This document shows positions 1 to 12,054 of a stretch of 43,185 nt of DNA, in pieces. Source of the DNA: Apostichopus californicus (taxonomy: Eukaryota > Echinodermata > Holothuroidea > Aspidochirotida > Stichopodidae); NCBI GenBank assembly GCA_020650975.1, contig JAIPMN010016158.1:1-43185 (forward strand), written 5' to 3'. The position numbers and the translations under genes were made by a program. Below the pieces are notes generated by a model. That model searched no databases and was not told the DNA's origin. It saw only the letters and a program-made list of their open reading frames with translations. The stretch's first letter is position 1; the number at the start of each line of letters is the position of its first letter.

Positions 1-971
1 CACGCCATATTACAAGAAACACTGTATACATGTACTCAGATCACAGCATGAATGCATACGTTGCTTGCTTTCAGCAGAGTAACTAAACATAAACGCACAC
101 TGACAGTGCCGTTGCTAAGGGGAGCACCAAAGCCTAAACATTGCCTAATATCCTTGGAAGTTACTCATTCACAGCATCCTACGACATGTGTTAGCGATTG
201 AATCGGACGGGAGGCCTTCAGGTGTAGGCTTGTGAAATGACAAAAGGAAACAGGCCATAGCTGGAACAGTCTTGCAAATGTAGAATTTATAATGACAAAT
301 GAGGATTTCCTAATTACAATAGTCCAGCAAATTAGTTAGCGAGGAGAGAGAATGTTGGTGGAACCAGCTTGTACATAGAAATGCATAGAACTTACAGAAT
401 CTGCACACAATCTATGTATGCTATCCCCAATGTGTCAGATGCTTAAAAAGGACCATTCCTTGGGAAGGCCCATTCAATTATAAATACACAATGTTTAAAT
501 GAGTCAGTTCCAATCAGAGGTGATGTATAGTTGCTACTACTATCCCTGTCATTCTGTTCAATAGTACTTATTGTGTATATTTTCTTAACATTTACTACAG
601 TATTAGCAGTGAATTTCACCACACTATGGCCTTCTCTCTATTTCTCTCTATATATACATCTCTGGTTGAAATCACTCTGGCTGAACTATTGTATGCAGAA
701 GTACATATAGTGCATAAGTGATGTATCTATTGTGCATATCCAATCAAGACCTCATACAGTATATACCTGTACAAATTTCCTGTTGAATTTTTTTGCAATT
801 CATCTCCCAATACTATTACATCATGAATGACTAAATGGCTTTGTCATTGTGAGTAATCATTTGTATGAAGTCAAACTGAATTAAAGGCAGGTAGTTGTAA
901 TCTTCCCATTTGTATGTTTCCTTACAAATGAACACCTAGTTTCAAGTCATATCACAAAAATATGGGAATAA
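1..971. other. Non-coding, nothing recognised
   Basis: AT-rich sequence with no open frame that resembles a protein, no RNA gene and no repeat that I recognise. If the SLC12 model at 5382-5720 is right, this lies inside that gene's first intron. Confidence 0.5.
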
Positions 972-2008
972 TACCACACAGTAAGTAAGGGTCTAGTACC
1001 ACAGTAAGTAAGGGTCTAGTACCACAGTAGTACCACACAGTATGTATGGGTCTAGTACCACAGTATGTAAGGGCTAATACCACACAGTATATATGTAAGG
1101 TTCTACTACCACAGTATGTAAGTATTTAGTACCACAGTATGTAAGGGTCTAGTACCACAGTAAGTAAGGGTCTAGTACCACAGTATGTATGGGTCTAGTA
1201 CCACAGTATGTAAGGGTCTAGTACCACAGTATGTAAGGGTCTAGTACCACACAGTATGTATGGGTCTAGTACCACAGTATGTAAGGGCTAATACCACACA
1301 GTATATATGTAAGGGTCTACTACCACAGTATGTAAGTATTTAGTACCACAGTATGTAAGGGTCTAGTACCACAGTATGTAAGGGTCTAGTACCACAGTAT
1401 GTAAGAGTCTAGTACAACAGTATGTAAGGGTCTAGTACCACAGTATGTAAGGATCCAGTACCACAATATGTAATGGTCTAGTACCACAGTATGTAAGGGT
1501 CTAGTACCACAGTATGTAAGAGTCTAGTACCACAGTATGTAAGGGTCTAGTACCACAATATGTAAGAGTCTAGTACCACAGTATGTAAGTATCTAGCACC
1601 ACAGTATGTAAGGGTCTAGTACCACAGTATGTAATGGTCTAGTACCACAGTATGTAGGGGTCTAGTACCACAGTATGTAAGGGTCTAGTACCACAGTATG
1701 TAAGGGTCTAGTACCACAGTATGTAAGTATCTAGCACCACAGTATGTAAGGGTCTAGTACCACAGTATGTAATGGTCTAGTACCACAGTATGTAAGGGTC
1801 TAGTACCACAGTATGTAAGGGTCTAGTACCACAGTATGTAAGGGTCTAGTACCACAGTATGTAATGGTCTAGTACCACAGTATGTAATGGTCTAGTACCA
1901 CAGTATGTAAGGGTCTAGTACCACAGTATGTAAGGGTCTAGTACCACAGTATGTAAGGGTCTAGTACCACAGTATGTAAGGGTATAGTACCACAGTATGT
2001 AAGAATCT
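972..2008. repeat. 24-bp minisatellite, about 43 copies
   Basis: A tandem array with a 24-bp unit whose core reads GTACCACAGTATGTAAGG followed by a GTCTA-type spacer. Units differ by single substitutions (GTAAGT for GTATGT, AAGGG/AATGG/AAGAG/AAGTAT). A few units near the left end are 26-30 bp because of an extra CA or TATA insertion. Blocks of variant units recur in the same order, for example the pair of segments near 1070 and 1290 with the inserted TATA, so larger segments have also been duplicated. No long open frame runs through it. Confidence 0.95.
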
Positions 2009-3076
2009 TGTATCTACAGTAGGTCTCCTAGGCAACTTCGGCAAATGAGGTTACTGTAGTTTCTTCTCCCACACGGAGGTCTAGAGACTACTGATTGATA
2101 GCAATAAACACAACACTGATCATCGGTGCTTCATGACAACCAAAGCCTGGAAATGCTTCCGATTGCTTTGCCTATACATCCTCAAATATTCGTGACAAGA
2201 CATAGATCAGCAGCCATCATACAAACCAAATCACTACTTGAGGATGGAGTAATTACACTAACAGAGTGAATTCTCGTCATGGACGAGGGAGAGCATTCCC
2301 TCTCGTGGTAACAAAATAATAGATAAATAGTCTGAACATTTTAATTTGCAAAACTACAAGTTAGAGGACAGAGTCTGTTCAAGATTAGAGAACATAAATA
2401 AGGCGATGATTGGAGATTTCATTGTTGACATAACTATTTAGTTTTCCCCTCATTTGTATTTCATCATCAAGTATGTTTCTTTATCGGAGTATAAAACACA
2501 CTATTCTGTGTTACGAGTGCTAATTAGCAACAGATCCAATTTCAGTTTATGACCAGATGGTGAAATGGAAAGCAGTGAGTGAAGCAGATACATCGGACTT
2601 TTAACATAATAACTAGAAAACTACTACCAATCCACATATGTAATACAAATTGTACAATACCTGACACAAAGGAGTTCAAACATGATGCATAGTGCATTAC
2701 AGCTGTACAGGTATAGTACTTATCAGTTGCTATGGAAACTATATTGATTGCTTTTAACATGCACAGATAATTTATTACACATGACCTGGCATACTTGACT
2801 GATATTAGATAACTTCTGCACTCACTATTATGTGAGTTATGTAAGACAGCAGAGTCACCCACAAGAGATTGAAATCGTAGTGAGTTGGAAAATCCAGAAC
2901 TGTGATAACAACTTCCAGCCTCCACCAGCATTCGAACCATGTACATTACAGTCATTGCTACCAGCATTGTCACAAGCAGTATACATGGATAATAAGCTAC
3001 AGGTTGCATTTAATACACAGGTTATCATGTAAATACTAAACCTGTAACTTTAGACACAGTAGTGTGAGGATGCTGT

Positions 3077-3110
3077 GATTGTGGGAAGCAGATAAGCAAA
3101 GTAAATCGAC
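3077..3110 (+). repeat. Dispersed repeat copy A (degenerate)
   Basis: The most diverged member of a family found five times between 3.0 and 6.3 kb. It shares the order TTGTGGGA, AGCAGATAAGC, AAAGTAAATC with the other copies. Confidence 0.4.
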
Positions 3111-3234
3111 ATTGTAGATTGTAACACATGTCATCCAGATACTTTCGGTGGCAGAATGACAAAAGGAGGGTGGTAGGAGAGTGCACTCTGATTCATGGTT
3201 AATAAGTGCTGTAGACATTGCAGAGCATATAGTG

Positions 3235-3275
3235 CATTTGTTGTGAGGAGACAGGTAAGTGAGGAGTGAAGTCAT
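3235..3275 (+). repeat. Dispersed repeat copy B
   Basis: It shares the core GGAGACAGGTAAGTGAGGA and an AAGT-containing tail with copies at 3341, 4972 and 6200. The core contains a consensus-like splice donor, CAG then GTAAGT. Confidence 0.6.
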
Positions 3276-3340
3276 TTACAAATGATAAAAGTCATAAATT
3301 CTCAAGGCTACCAGGTGACTTTAAAGTTGGGGTGTTACAC

Positions 3341-3388
3341 TTGGTTATGGGAGACAGGTAAGTGAGTGAGGAACAAAGTAAATCACTG
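3341..3388 (+). repeat. Dispersed repeat copy C
   Basis: GGGAGACAGGTAAGTGAG is followed by AGGAACAAAGTAAATC. It is in the same orientation as copy B, about 100 bp downstream of it. The sequence before it (CCAGGTGACTTTAAAG) resembles the sequence preceding copy E, so the element is probably longer than its core. Confidence 0.6.
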
Positions 3389-4971
3389 TTATAGAGGATT
3401 ACATGTGACTAATGCAGGTCGTAAATTCCATGGGTTCCTTATACCGCGTGCTTCATGCAGTATTAAAGTTCAGCTCTGCACACATACAGTAAGTATGTAA
3501 AACCACCGACTCCATTGCAATATTTTCCACCTAGTTGTAAAATCATGTTTTCACATCTACACTAACAATTGTGAAAATACTTGTTTGAAACATTACTACG
3601 ATGACATGAACAGCCAAGTACAAATCTACACTTAATATACTGTGAACATTCATAGCCCATTCCATGTTAAAGTGATTGCATTATAAGTATTGTAGTAGTA
3701 TTGTACATATTTACACAGTGGACCCACTGACAAGTTTATAGGTGCTTTACATACTTTGCAGGGCTCAAAGTGACTCCAGTGTAAATATTTACCAGTAATT
3801 ATACTTCACACCTTTCTAGTTTATTGAATGACAAATGTCTATAAAATACATATGTAGGGCATATTTATATTTATTTATAGGTTATGAGAAACAAATCTAT
3901 GGTACCTTAAACCTATTGTACTACTTGCATGCAATGCAACACACATCAGTAACTTTTGCAATGCTGAAACCTATTGTACTACTTTTATGCAATGCAAGTT
4001 ATGCAACACACATCATTGATGTTTAACTGCGCACTAACACATGTGACATACTGTATACTGTACCATCGAAAAGCACCACGTTGTGTCCTTTCATAGCTTG
4101 ATCTCAACTTTGGATCTCCTTCATAAAACTCCATCTTTATGCACTTTTCTATCACTTACTAATTAAATTTTGGTAGCACACAGTTAGTAAAATAATGAAA
4201 AATTCAAATATTTTGCTTTGCACACTCTGTGTGTTCCGGTTCATTGCGATGACAAAACATCTAAACAGATATATCGATTAATCAGCAAGCATTTATTGGA
4301 GTCTTTTAAGTTCTCAGTAACTTTTGAGTCATCCACGCTATCATCACATTTTACCAAAACATAATGTTCTGAGGTTGACAGAACTTTACTGTACCGCAGG
4401 TCTGTGCTCAGCAACCTGTTCGTAGAATATGACACGTTTTTACTTAACACCCAATGCAGCCAATAACTAGGTCAGCAGCCAAATAAAATTTGTTTACAGT
4501 AATAACACGTCTGTAAATGTCACCTAACAGAAATGTTTGCGATGTTCTTCAAATCACCTTCCCTTAGGGAACTTGGAAGATAACTTCAAGGCTGTCGAGA
4601 TGCAAATTTGTATAGTTCTAGAGGGCAAATTGTAAAGGAACGATATAGTGACACAATAACTACTAAATATGCTAAAATAGGAACATAGGTATCTAAAACA
4701 CTTGGTTTTGAAATTAACCTACTTTTATGGAATTCATAAATTTGTGATTAGAATGTTGCTCACAAATCTCAATGGTTACATATTGAGCTAAACATGTTAG
4801 TCTCCAGTGATTTGTGGTAACATCAATTGATACTGGGCTTTATTTTCACTTTACAATGCTCTCAAGAACTTATGTTACATGGTGTATAAATGTGTTGTCG
4901 TATTTAAGGCATGTAGGCAGGCAGTGTTATAACGTTACCAGGATATTCGAGGCACGGTAGAACGTGGTGCT

Positions 4972-5010
4972 AAAGTTGTGGGGAGACAGGTAAGCGAGGA
5001 TCGAAGTAAG
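4972..5010 (+). repeat. Dispersed repeat copy D
   Basis: GTTGTGGGGAGACAGGTAAG is followed by CGAGGATCGAAGTAAG. It has the same core and orientation as the other copies. Confidence 0.6.
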
Positions 5011-5170
5011 TATGTCATATCACGTACCTGCAGTCACACCTAGCACTGCTATAGCAAGGGACCAACTGACAAATTTGTTGACAATTTCTGTAACTTGACT
5101 ACAACTGAGGATGAGTTTTTCCGAGCATTCAAAATAATTAATAACCTTTAAAACATGATAGACCACAGCT

Positions 5171-5270
5171 ACATACATAGATACATACAGTACACACATA
5201 CATACATACACACATACATACATACACGCACGCATTCCTACATACATACATACACCCATACATTCATACA
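5171..5270. repeat. CATA-type microsatellite
   Basis: Interrupted runs of ACATACATACAT with CACA and CGCA variants. The Met/Tyr/Val/Cys-rich open frame seen on the minus strand here is a product of the repeat. Confidence 0.9.
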
Positions 5271-5381
5271 AATTCACTGGACCGAGATGTTCTTTCTTTA
5301 ACAACTAGTCCAAATGATAAAACTCACAGGTCTACAAAAAAAAAGAAAAACATGAAAATTTCATTTTTATTCTATTCTCAC

Positions 5382-5720
5382 CTTTGGGTCATGTAAATCC
5401 TGCAATGTGGGTCTGGATTTCATGCCTGGTTCTGCCACTATTGAGAACATATTCCGATAGTTTTCAATCGATGGTTTCGCTTCCATGGTCATTTGGCCCA
5501 GAGTGTGCATTTGCATGGACTGCTCAAAGCTGGTGTCATCGATCCCCAACTTGTGATTACTTGCCTCGAGACTGCCTGGGTCACTCGATGGGTCTTCACT
5601 GACCACATTGACCTCGAAACGACTCTGTTTCGGTGATGACTGGGGTGGATCATCCGGGGGATCACCCTGTCGGAGAGAACTGTCCGACGAACCGTCATCG
5701 CCTAATCTGAAGGTTGCCAT
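5382..5720 (-). CDS. SLC12 sodium-coupled chloride cotransporter (NKCC/NCC type), first coding exon
   Basis: It encodes the 113-residue cytoplasmic N-terminus of a cation-chloride cotransporter that moves Cl- with Na+ (and K+) across the plasma membrane. Two regulatory elements are visible. RFEV at residues 34-37 is an RFxV docking site for SPAK/OSR1 kinases. HTLGQMTMEAKP at 72-83 aligns without gaps to the phospho-regulatory block of NKCC1 (TFGHNTMDAVP), with Thr73 and Thr78 at the two conserved phosphothreonines. An IENYRN block (85-90) and RPTLQDLHD (103-111) match the family just before the first membrane span. The start at 5720 has a strong context (GCC before ATG, G after). The frame continues upstream to a TTG only, so this ATG is preferred. 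The exon ends AAG then GTGAGA at 5381, phase 0. The membrane domain lies outside the window. Family assignment is firm; NKCC1, NKCC2 and NCC cannot be separated on this exon. Confidence 0.85.
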
Positions 5721-6470
5721 GGCAACTTTCCAATGATGAAATCGGTAGTATTTCTTGGAATTCAAGGTACAGAGGGCTTAGCTGTAAAGTAGTAACTTTT
5801 CACTTCACAGCCAAAGTGGTGAGAGAACTGTGATGCAACAGATTAGATGATGGCCATTGTCGTTAGAAATCTGTCTGAAAGAAGAGCATAAAATAGATCA
5901 TAAACGCAGTGAAATGCTACTTAGATATTATCTTAATTAACTAGTAGATATGTCACATAACAACTCATGCCAATTACTTCATTAACATGTCAAACATCAA
6001 GACTTATAGACTTCATTTCATAGCTTCATTTCATAGCCTCATTTCATAACAATTTCGTTACATAACCTCATTTCATAGTTTTGTTGTAGTAAATGGTAGG
6101 TTCATTATAAAAATAAGCAAATGGACTGGACACTGGAGGAGTGCAGTGCCTTTAAACGATAACCAGGTCACTCTAGACAGTGTATAGAGAAAGAGTGCCT
6201 TAGTTGTGAGAAGACAGGGAAGTGAGGTCGCAAAGTAAATCTTCATGAGGTTCTGGGCATCAGTGTTCTTATGTACAGTGCTTAATACTAAATGCAAGTA
6301 AGAAACAATCCTCAACTATGCTTAATCGTCCTTGACAACAATATATATTTAACATAAGAAATCCAACACTACATTGTAAACACAATATTATCATACCAAT
6401 GACCAATGAATCATCATGACCATGTATAAAGCAACAATTCCAAACAAGATATTGCTCAGAATACATTCAG
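5721..6470. other. SLC12 5' flank, presumed 5' UTR and promoter side
   Basis: This is sequence upstream of the SLC12 start on the minus strand. A TTTACAG acceptor-like sequence on the minus strand near 5783 could mark a 5' UTR exon boundary, but this is not supported independently. No TATA box, CpG-rich island or further exon is evident. Confidence 0.3.
6200..6242 (+). repeat. Dispersed repeat copy E
   Basis: TTAGTTGTGAGAAGACAGGG is followed by AAGTGAGGTCGCAAAGTAAATC. This is the same family as copies A-D, here on the far side of the SLC12 exon. The donor-like GT of copies B and C is mutated to GG. Confidence 0.55.
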
Positions 6471-7393
6471 TCCACCACCACTACCTCGACCCTCCAACCA
6501 CCAATACCTCAACCCTCGCAACGCCAATACCTCAACCCTCTCAACAACCAATAACTCAACCCTCCCAACCACCAATAACTCAACCCTTCAAACCACCAAT
6601 ACCTCGACCCTTCAAACCACCAATACCTTGACCACCAATACCTCGACCCTCCCAACCACCAATACCTCTACCCTCCAACCACCAACTCGACCCTCCCAAC
6701 CACCAATAACTTGACCCTCCCAACCACCAATACCTCAACCCTTCCAACCACCAATACCTCAACCCTTCCAACCACCAATAACTCAACCCTCCCAACCACC
6801 AATCACCCAACCACCAATCACCCAACCCTCCCAACCACCAATCACTCAACCCTCCCAACCACCAAACCCTCCCAACCACCAGTCACTCAACCCTCCCAAC
6901 CACTAATAACTCAACCAGGCTCCCAACTACCAGTTTCTCAACCCTTCCATCCACCAATAACTCAACCCTCCCAACCACCAATCACCCAACCCTCCCAGCC
7001 ACCAATCACCCAACCCTCCCAACCACCAATCACTCGACCCTCCCAACCACCAATGACTCAACCCTCCCAACCACCAAACCCTCCCAACCACCAGTCACTC
7101 AACCCTCCCAACCACTAATAACTCAACCAGGCTCCCAACTACCAGTTTCTCAACCCTTCCATCCACCAATAACTCAACCCTCCCAACCACCAATCACCCA
7201 ACCCTCCCAGCCACCAATCACCCAACCCTCCCAACCACCAATCACTCGACCCTCCCAACCACCAATCACTCAACCCTCCCAACCACCAAACCCTCCCAAC
7301 CACCAGTCACTCAACCCTCCCAACCACTAATAACTCAACCAGGCTCCCAACTACCAGTTTCTCGACCCTCCCAACCACTAATAACTCAACCCT
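6471..7393. repeat. C-rich 24-bp minisatellite with 212-bp higher-order repeat
   Basis: The basic unit is about 24 bp with core CAACCCTCCCAACCACCAAT plus a variable tail. From about 6861 a larger block repeats with an exact 212-bp step: the junction ACCAAACCC occurs at 6861, 7073 and 7285. Each time it is followed by the same unusual CAGGCTCCCAACTACCAG segment (the third block is truncated). The complementary strand is rich in GGGAGGG and GGTTGGG. The Pro/Thr-rich plus-strand frames and Trp/Gly-rich minus-strand frames come from the repeat. Since 212 is not a multiple of 3, a single frame is not maintained, which argues against a coding role. Confidence 0.93.
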
Positions 7394-10300
7394 CAATCGT
7401 CCCCTAGTCCCTCTGCCTGCTTTCCAAAAACACTTTCAATTTCTACAAAAACACTTTAGAGCCTACTTAGGGGGTAACAGATCCAGTCTTGTGGAATCCT
7501 ATTGTCGCGGCTACTTTTAAAGTCAACCAAAATTGCACCCAACTGCATGTCCACATTACAGTACGAATAAAACATCTATGGGACCAAAAATTCCCATAAT
7601 AGGAAGAATGGTTTTGTAACTCTCTGATTAGGAGCACAATAGTTGTTATAGCCACATATATCTCTTATGAAATGTACATTGAGAAAAGACCCATAACTTA
7701 TCTAATTATATCTGAACATCATTCTCTGATGGGAAGATTGAAGTCGAATGCAAACATAACAAAGGTTAGGTAGCAAAAATTCCTTTATTTACCCCACATG
7801 CTCTTAAACTAAAAATACAACACTAATGTACACTATACAGTTTACACTACATTACCAAAGTAAGTGATGTATGAAAATCTGATCTAGACATATATCTAAA
7901 TGACCTTTACCCAAACTGACAGTTCCCCCCCCCCCAAAAAAAAAACCTGTACCAGACAGGAATTTCTACACCACTAACCAAAGACCATCTCTCCAAGTAA
8001 CAGTACTTTCATACTTAACCAACCAATGAGAAGCCACTCTATATTCAGTTGGTTTTATGAGCTGGCAAATTGGCAATGCATTGGTACTGTTTATCTCTTT
8101 TCATTATAACTGTATTCAGTGGGTTAGTTTATAAGAAATAATCAACTTCTAAATATAGAATTGACATCATTTCTTTAAAAAGCACATTTGCTCATGCATT
8201 AGACTTATCACCTCCACGAGATCTCTGTTATCACAGAAATATCAAATAGTTGTTTTTTATGTATGTCAGTAAACCAGTAACCCTTACTATGAGGTCAATG
8301 TGTAAAAGGGCATACATTACTTGAACAGGATGATGTTAGTGTCTTCCATCAATCTGAAAACAACATCTGGCAATACAGCTTACTTAGCTACATGCATGAT
8401 AGTTCGTACAGTATGCTTCAGTATACTATAGTCTTACACACAATGTTAGGCACTGAACTTGTTTGCTCAACTATTGCTTCAAAAAGGGATTGACACTTTA
8501 TTTCTTATATTAATATTATTAATTAATTAATATTGTTATTTATTAATTATATATTCTTAAATTCAATACAAAGCCTTGGACAATAATACCTTTAAATAGC
8601 AGCGTATAGTCTAAGTACTGTATGCTCCATCTACTCAGCATGATCAGTTGATTTAGTGGCATATTAAAAGTAGTACCTCATGTAATTCAACAAATTTACT
8701 ATTTTACAGTACTGCAATTCACAGAGAACTATTGAAATGAAAGGTAAGTATAAGTATAAGTTACACAAAATTGAGGGGGACCACTCAGACCCCCCCCCCC
8801 CGCCCCTCCTCAATACGTGGATCCCACTACTGCACAAATCTGTCCGGCACTCCAATATCCCTGAGCTTATTCTTGCAAAGTTCACAATACATTACCAACA
8901 TGGAAGTATTAACCTGACATTCCAAGCTGTATGAACAGTAGTCTGTACATAATGATATCCAACAGGTGTCAGAAACACCTGTTTTCGCCAGTCAAATATT
9001 TCTACACGGATTCTTTGCTTACAAAATGAATACCTTAGTATTCATGAGAACAAGAAGTAGGATGATACTTTGAACATTGACGATACATACCATATGTACA
9101 ATCATTGTAAAAAACAATTAAAAAACTAAAAATTTACATTAAAAACTGGATATATACAGTAATACCAGAATACCAAGAAACAGCCTTATAGAAATTTGAA
9201 GACTTACCTTAATATTCATCTTTTTCAAAAATAGTAGAGTATCCTGTAATTGTTCCTACAGTACACAGTATTAAGTACCACAATTATAGATGTTTCAGTC
9301 CTACTACTCAAAGCTAAGGTAGGGTTGACCCATAAACATAGCATGTATTCATCAGTGCAGAGAGCATGAGGAAGTTGCTACTTAAGCTTAGAGCAAGCTC
9401 TGTTAAACTTAGAATGATGTCACCCGGTTGGGTCCTGTCCTGCTTCAGAGCACTCCTAGTGCTAGGAACTGTGTGTACTGTCAATATGAGTGCTTTGAAG
9501 CATATGATATGGGAGGACAATTTAGAGAGGTATTAGCATTAGGAAATTGTCCTAACTGGCTGATGATGGACAAGTTTATATATGAATATTCATGACTTAC
9601 TGCAAAATGATGTCATTGCTATATATAGTGATATATCTGAGAACATATCATATAATCCTGTCTTTTCTTATGTTGGAAATAATTTTATAGCCTAGTGAAC
9701 TAAGGTAGGAGCAGTCATCAATCCATGCACTCGTACTCAATGGACACATGGTTGTAAAATAAAAGAAATATAGCTCACTCATGGACTGGATTTGTGTACA
9801 TGTGCAATATTTAAGCAACTTAAGCCTTTAGTGCAAGGCTGTATCAGCAGTTAACATGTACACTTCAATGCTAAAAATCTAATAAAAAGTGTCCTCGGGC
9901 AATCCAAAAACGTCTTCAGAGAAATGTTTGACATGTATGTTATTCTGATTTAAATTGATTTCATGAAATAAAATTGCTTTATTGTTTCCATAACAAAGAC
10001 TTTTGACTATGCCTTGTGTTTTCTGCTGCCAAAACAGAAATATTTCTGTAAAATTAACTGCAAAGTTACATAAAAACTTATCTTCTTACCATTGGACAAT
10101 TATGCTTCACACAGATGAGCCTAACCAATCTGCATCGTGTTTGAAATATGTTACGAAACGCAAACACTGGTGATACGTAAACTTGATTTATAAACTATTA
10201 GAATTTCATACATTACATAGTGAAAAGTCTCAGTCTGGTAAAAGGATTGATAACTCACTTTTGCAGTGAATTTGTGTTACCTTTTGTTTTCCATGTGTTG

Positions 10301-12054
10301 TAATATTTTTCTCCGGGTACCATTGTTATGAGTAATGACATTGGAATTGTATTTATATAACACTAGATGTATGTACACTGAGTGTGTCAAAGTTGCTTCA
10401 ATGGACTCTTGTCAAGATTTTGCCAAGAAACAGGTGTATGTGGACCAAGGATGTGGTTATGGCTTAGTAGTGAAACATAGACTTGTTGTTTAACTGCCGA
10501 TGGGAAGAAGATGGTTGCACAAAAATTGTATACAATGAGAAGAGAAAGGGGAAATAATCATGCTGCTACAATACATGTTAGGTGAATGTTTAACTTCAAT
10601 CAGTTGTAAACAGACTAACACCAAACAGAAAAACAGACAAAACATTAAGTTAGATTACTTACACTTTGTGATTAACTAAGATACACAACATTACAGTATG
10701 TACAGTGTAGTTTAGACTTTTATTTGGAAAGCATTTACAAAGCTAATGGGCCATCTTGGATAAAATTGCAACAATTTAAATGGTTCTGCTGTTACAGCTT
10801 CTAACTGTTTAGTGAAATAAACGGAAACAGGCAACACTACACTGGGCTTATTTATTTTTGGAAGAGGAACAACAGTACTGCAATACGCTACAATGGTCTG
10901 TTATATTTATATCATTGCCACCCCCAAATGATGCAGTTTCATAAGTCTATGTCAGTCTGTATGGTGGCATACTCCTATTAGAGTCTATATCAATCCGCCT
11001 GAATGTTCTCAAAATGCAGTAGGAGAACATCTTTTTTGATATGTTATCAATCAGGATCTGTTTTTTTTTTGTGGCTTCATGTTGAAGAGCATGAATGGAA
11101 GTATTTGTGGTGCAAAAATTGGGTCAATTGAGCCAATTTTAGACCCATTTAGGCCTCCCAGGAGCAGCGTACTAAAATTGTTTATTACTGAGGGAAGAAG
11201 TTTGTTTAAAAGTGACAAAAACATCAGGCTCTGATAGCAAAAATCTTCAAGGTCATGATACAGAAAATTGATGGTGCCATGAAAGGCCATCAAGTGATGG
11301 GTAGCGTTTAGCTATTGAGAACTTATATCAAGTCTGCTTAGACTGTTAGAGACCACATAACTTTTGTGATTTAGTGTGTATGTCCATGAGGCTTTAAATG
11401 GGTGTATGATACATATATATGCAAGTTGACCACAATTCCAATTTTTTTTGTAAAGGGTGTCTTCCGAGCTGAGGTGTATTATGCAATTGCTCCCTAGGGC
11501 CTACACTGAACATCAATACTAGTAGTAAGGGTTATTACCAAGAGAGTTGAAAGTATTGGTCGGACTCGGCTCGCGTGATATTGGACTCGGACCTAGTGGG
11601 CTCGGGATAGGTGGACTCGACTACAGCCATGCTTAAATAGTAGTAGTTAGTACTAGTAATTATACAACTAGCATGTGCCTCGTCTAGGCCTAGCCTTACA
11701 TTACATTAGCTCATGTTGTAACGTACAAAACTCACCACCTGCGTTAGTGTTCGTGGCTTGTTCACTTTGAGTTCATACTGTAGTTACAAATCTACAGTGA
11801 CCACACAGTATCATAGTGTACCAGTTACAAACGAACTGAAAGACTCTGTATATGTACAAGATACAGCGCTTGCTCATATGGCTATGGAACGCCAAATAAC
11901 CGCTTCCAGGGAGAGGGGGGTATTATAGTTTAATAAAACATTCTACCGAATGAAATAAACAACTAACGAATTCTTGGTGTATTCTGGTTGTATTCTGGTT
12001 TAGTTCGGGTAGTAACCTGGGTGAGGTATCTGTGCCGGTGTATTTGCGCGGGTG
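7394..12054. other. Intergenic, no gene recognised
   Basis: AT-rich sequence with short uninformative open frames. Local features are a C11A10-type homopolymer junction near 7925, a run of 12 C at 8790-8801 and a very AT-rich patch around 8505-8555. A minus-strand open stretch at 11051-11293 is not recognisable and shows no splice framework. Confidence 0.5.
8790..8801. repeat. Poly-C run (12)
   Basis: Uninterrupted C12 followed by GCCCCTCC. It is one of many such homopolymers in this window, most of them between 8.8 and 15.7 kb. Confidence 0.9.

Larger units (their letters stand above)
2009..5381 (-). other. Presumed intron 1 of the SLC12 gene
   Basis: This is the sequence downstream, on the minus strand, of the GTGAGA donor that ends the SLC12 exon. 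I found no second SLC12 exon; the conserved first-transmembrane block would be expected there. The remaining exons must therefore lie beyond position 1. A long first intron is usual for this family. The stretch holds four copies of a short dispersed repeat and a CATA microsatellite. No other gene is recognisable. Confidence 0.5.

Noticed and set aside
972-2008. Telomere-like or CRISPR-like array
   Set aside because: Units are directly adjacent without spacers, and the TAAGGG part is not in a telomeric arrangement. It is an ordinary minisatellite.
5721-5765. Upstream extension of the SLC12 protein by 15 residues
   Set aside because: The upstream start would be TTG. The ATG at 5720 has a strong context.
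6416-7118. Pro/Thr/Ser/Gln-rich plus-strand frames and the Trp/Gly-rich minus-strand frame in the C-rich array
   Set aside because: They are translations of a tandem repeat. The 212-bp higher-order period is not a multiple of three and different frames are open in different parts.
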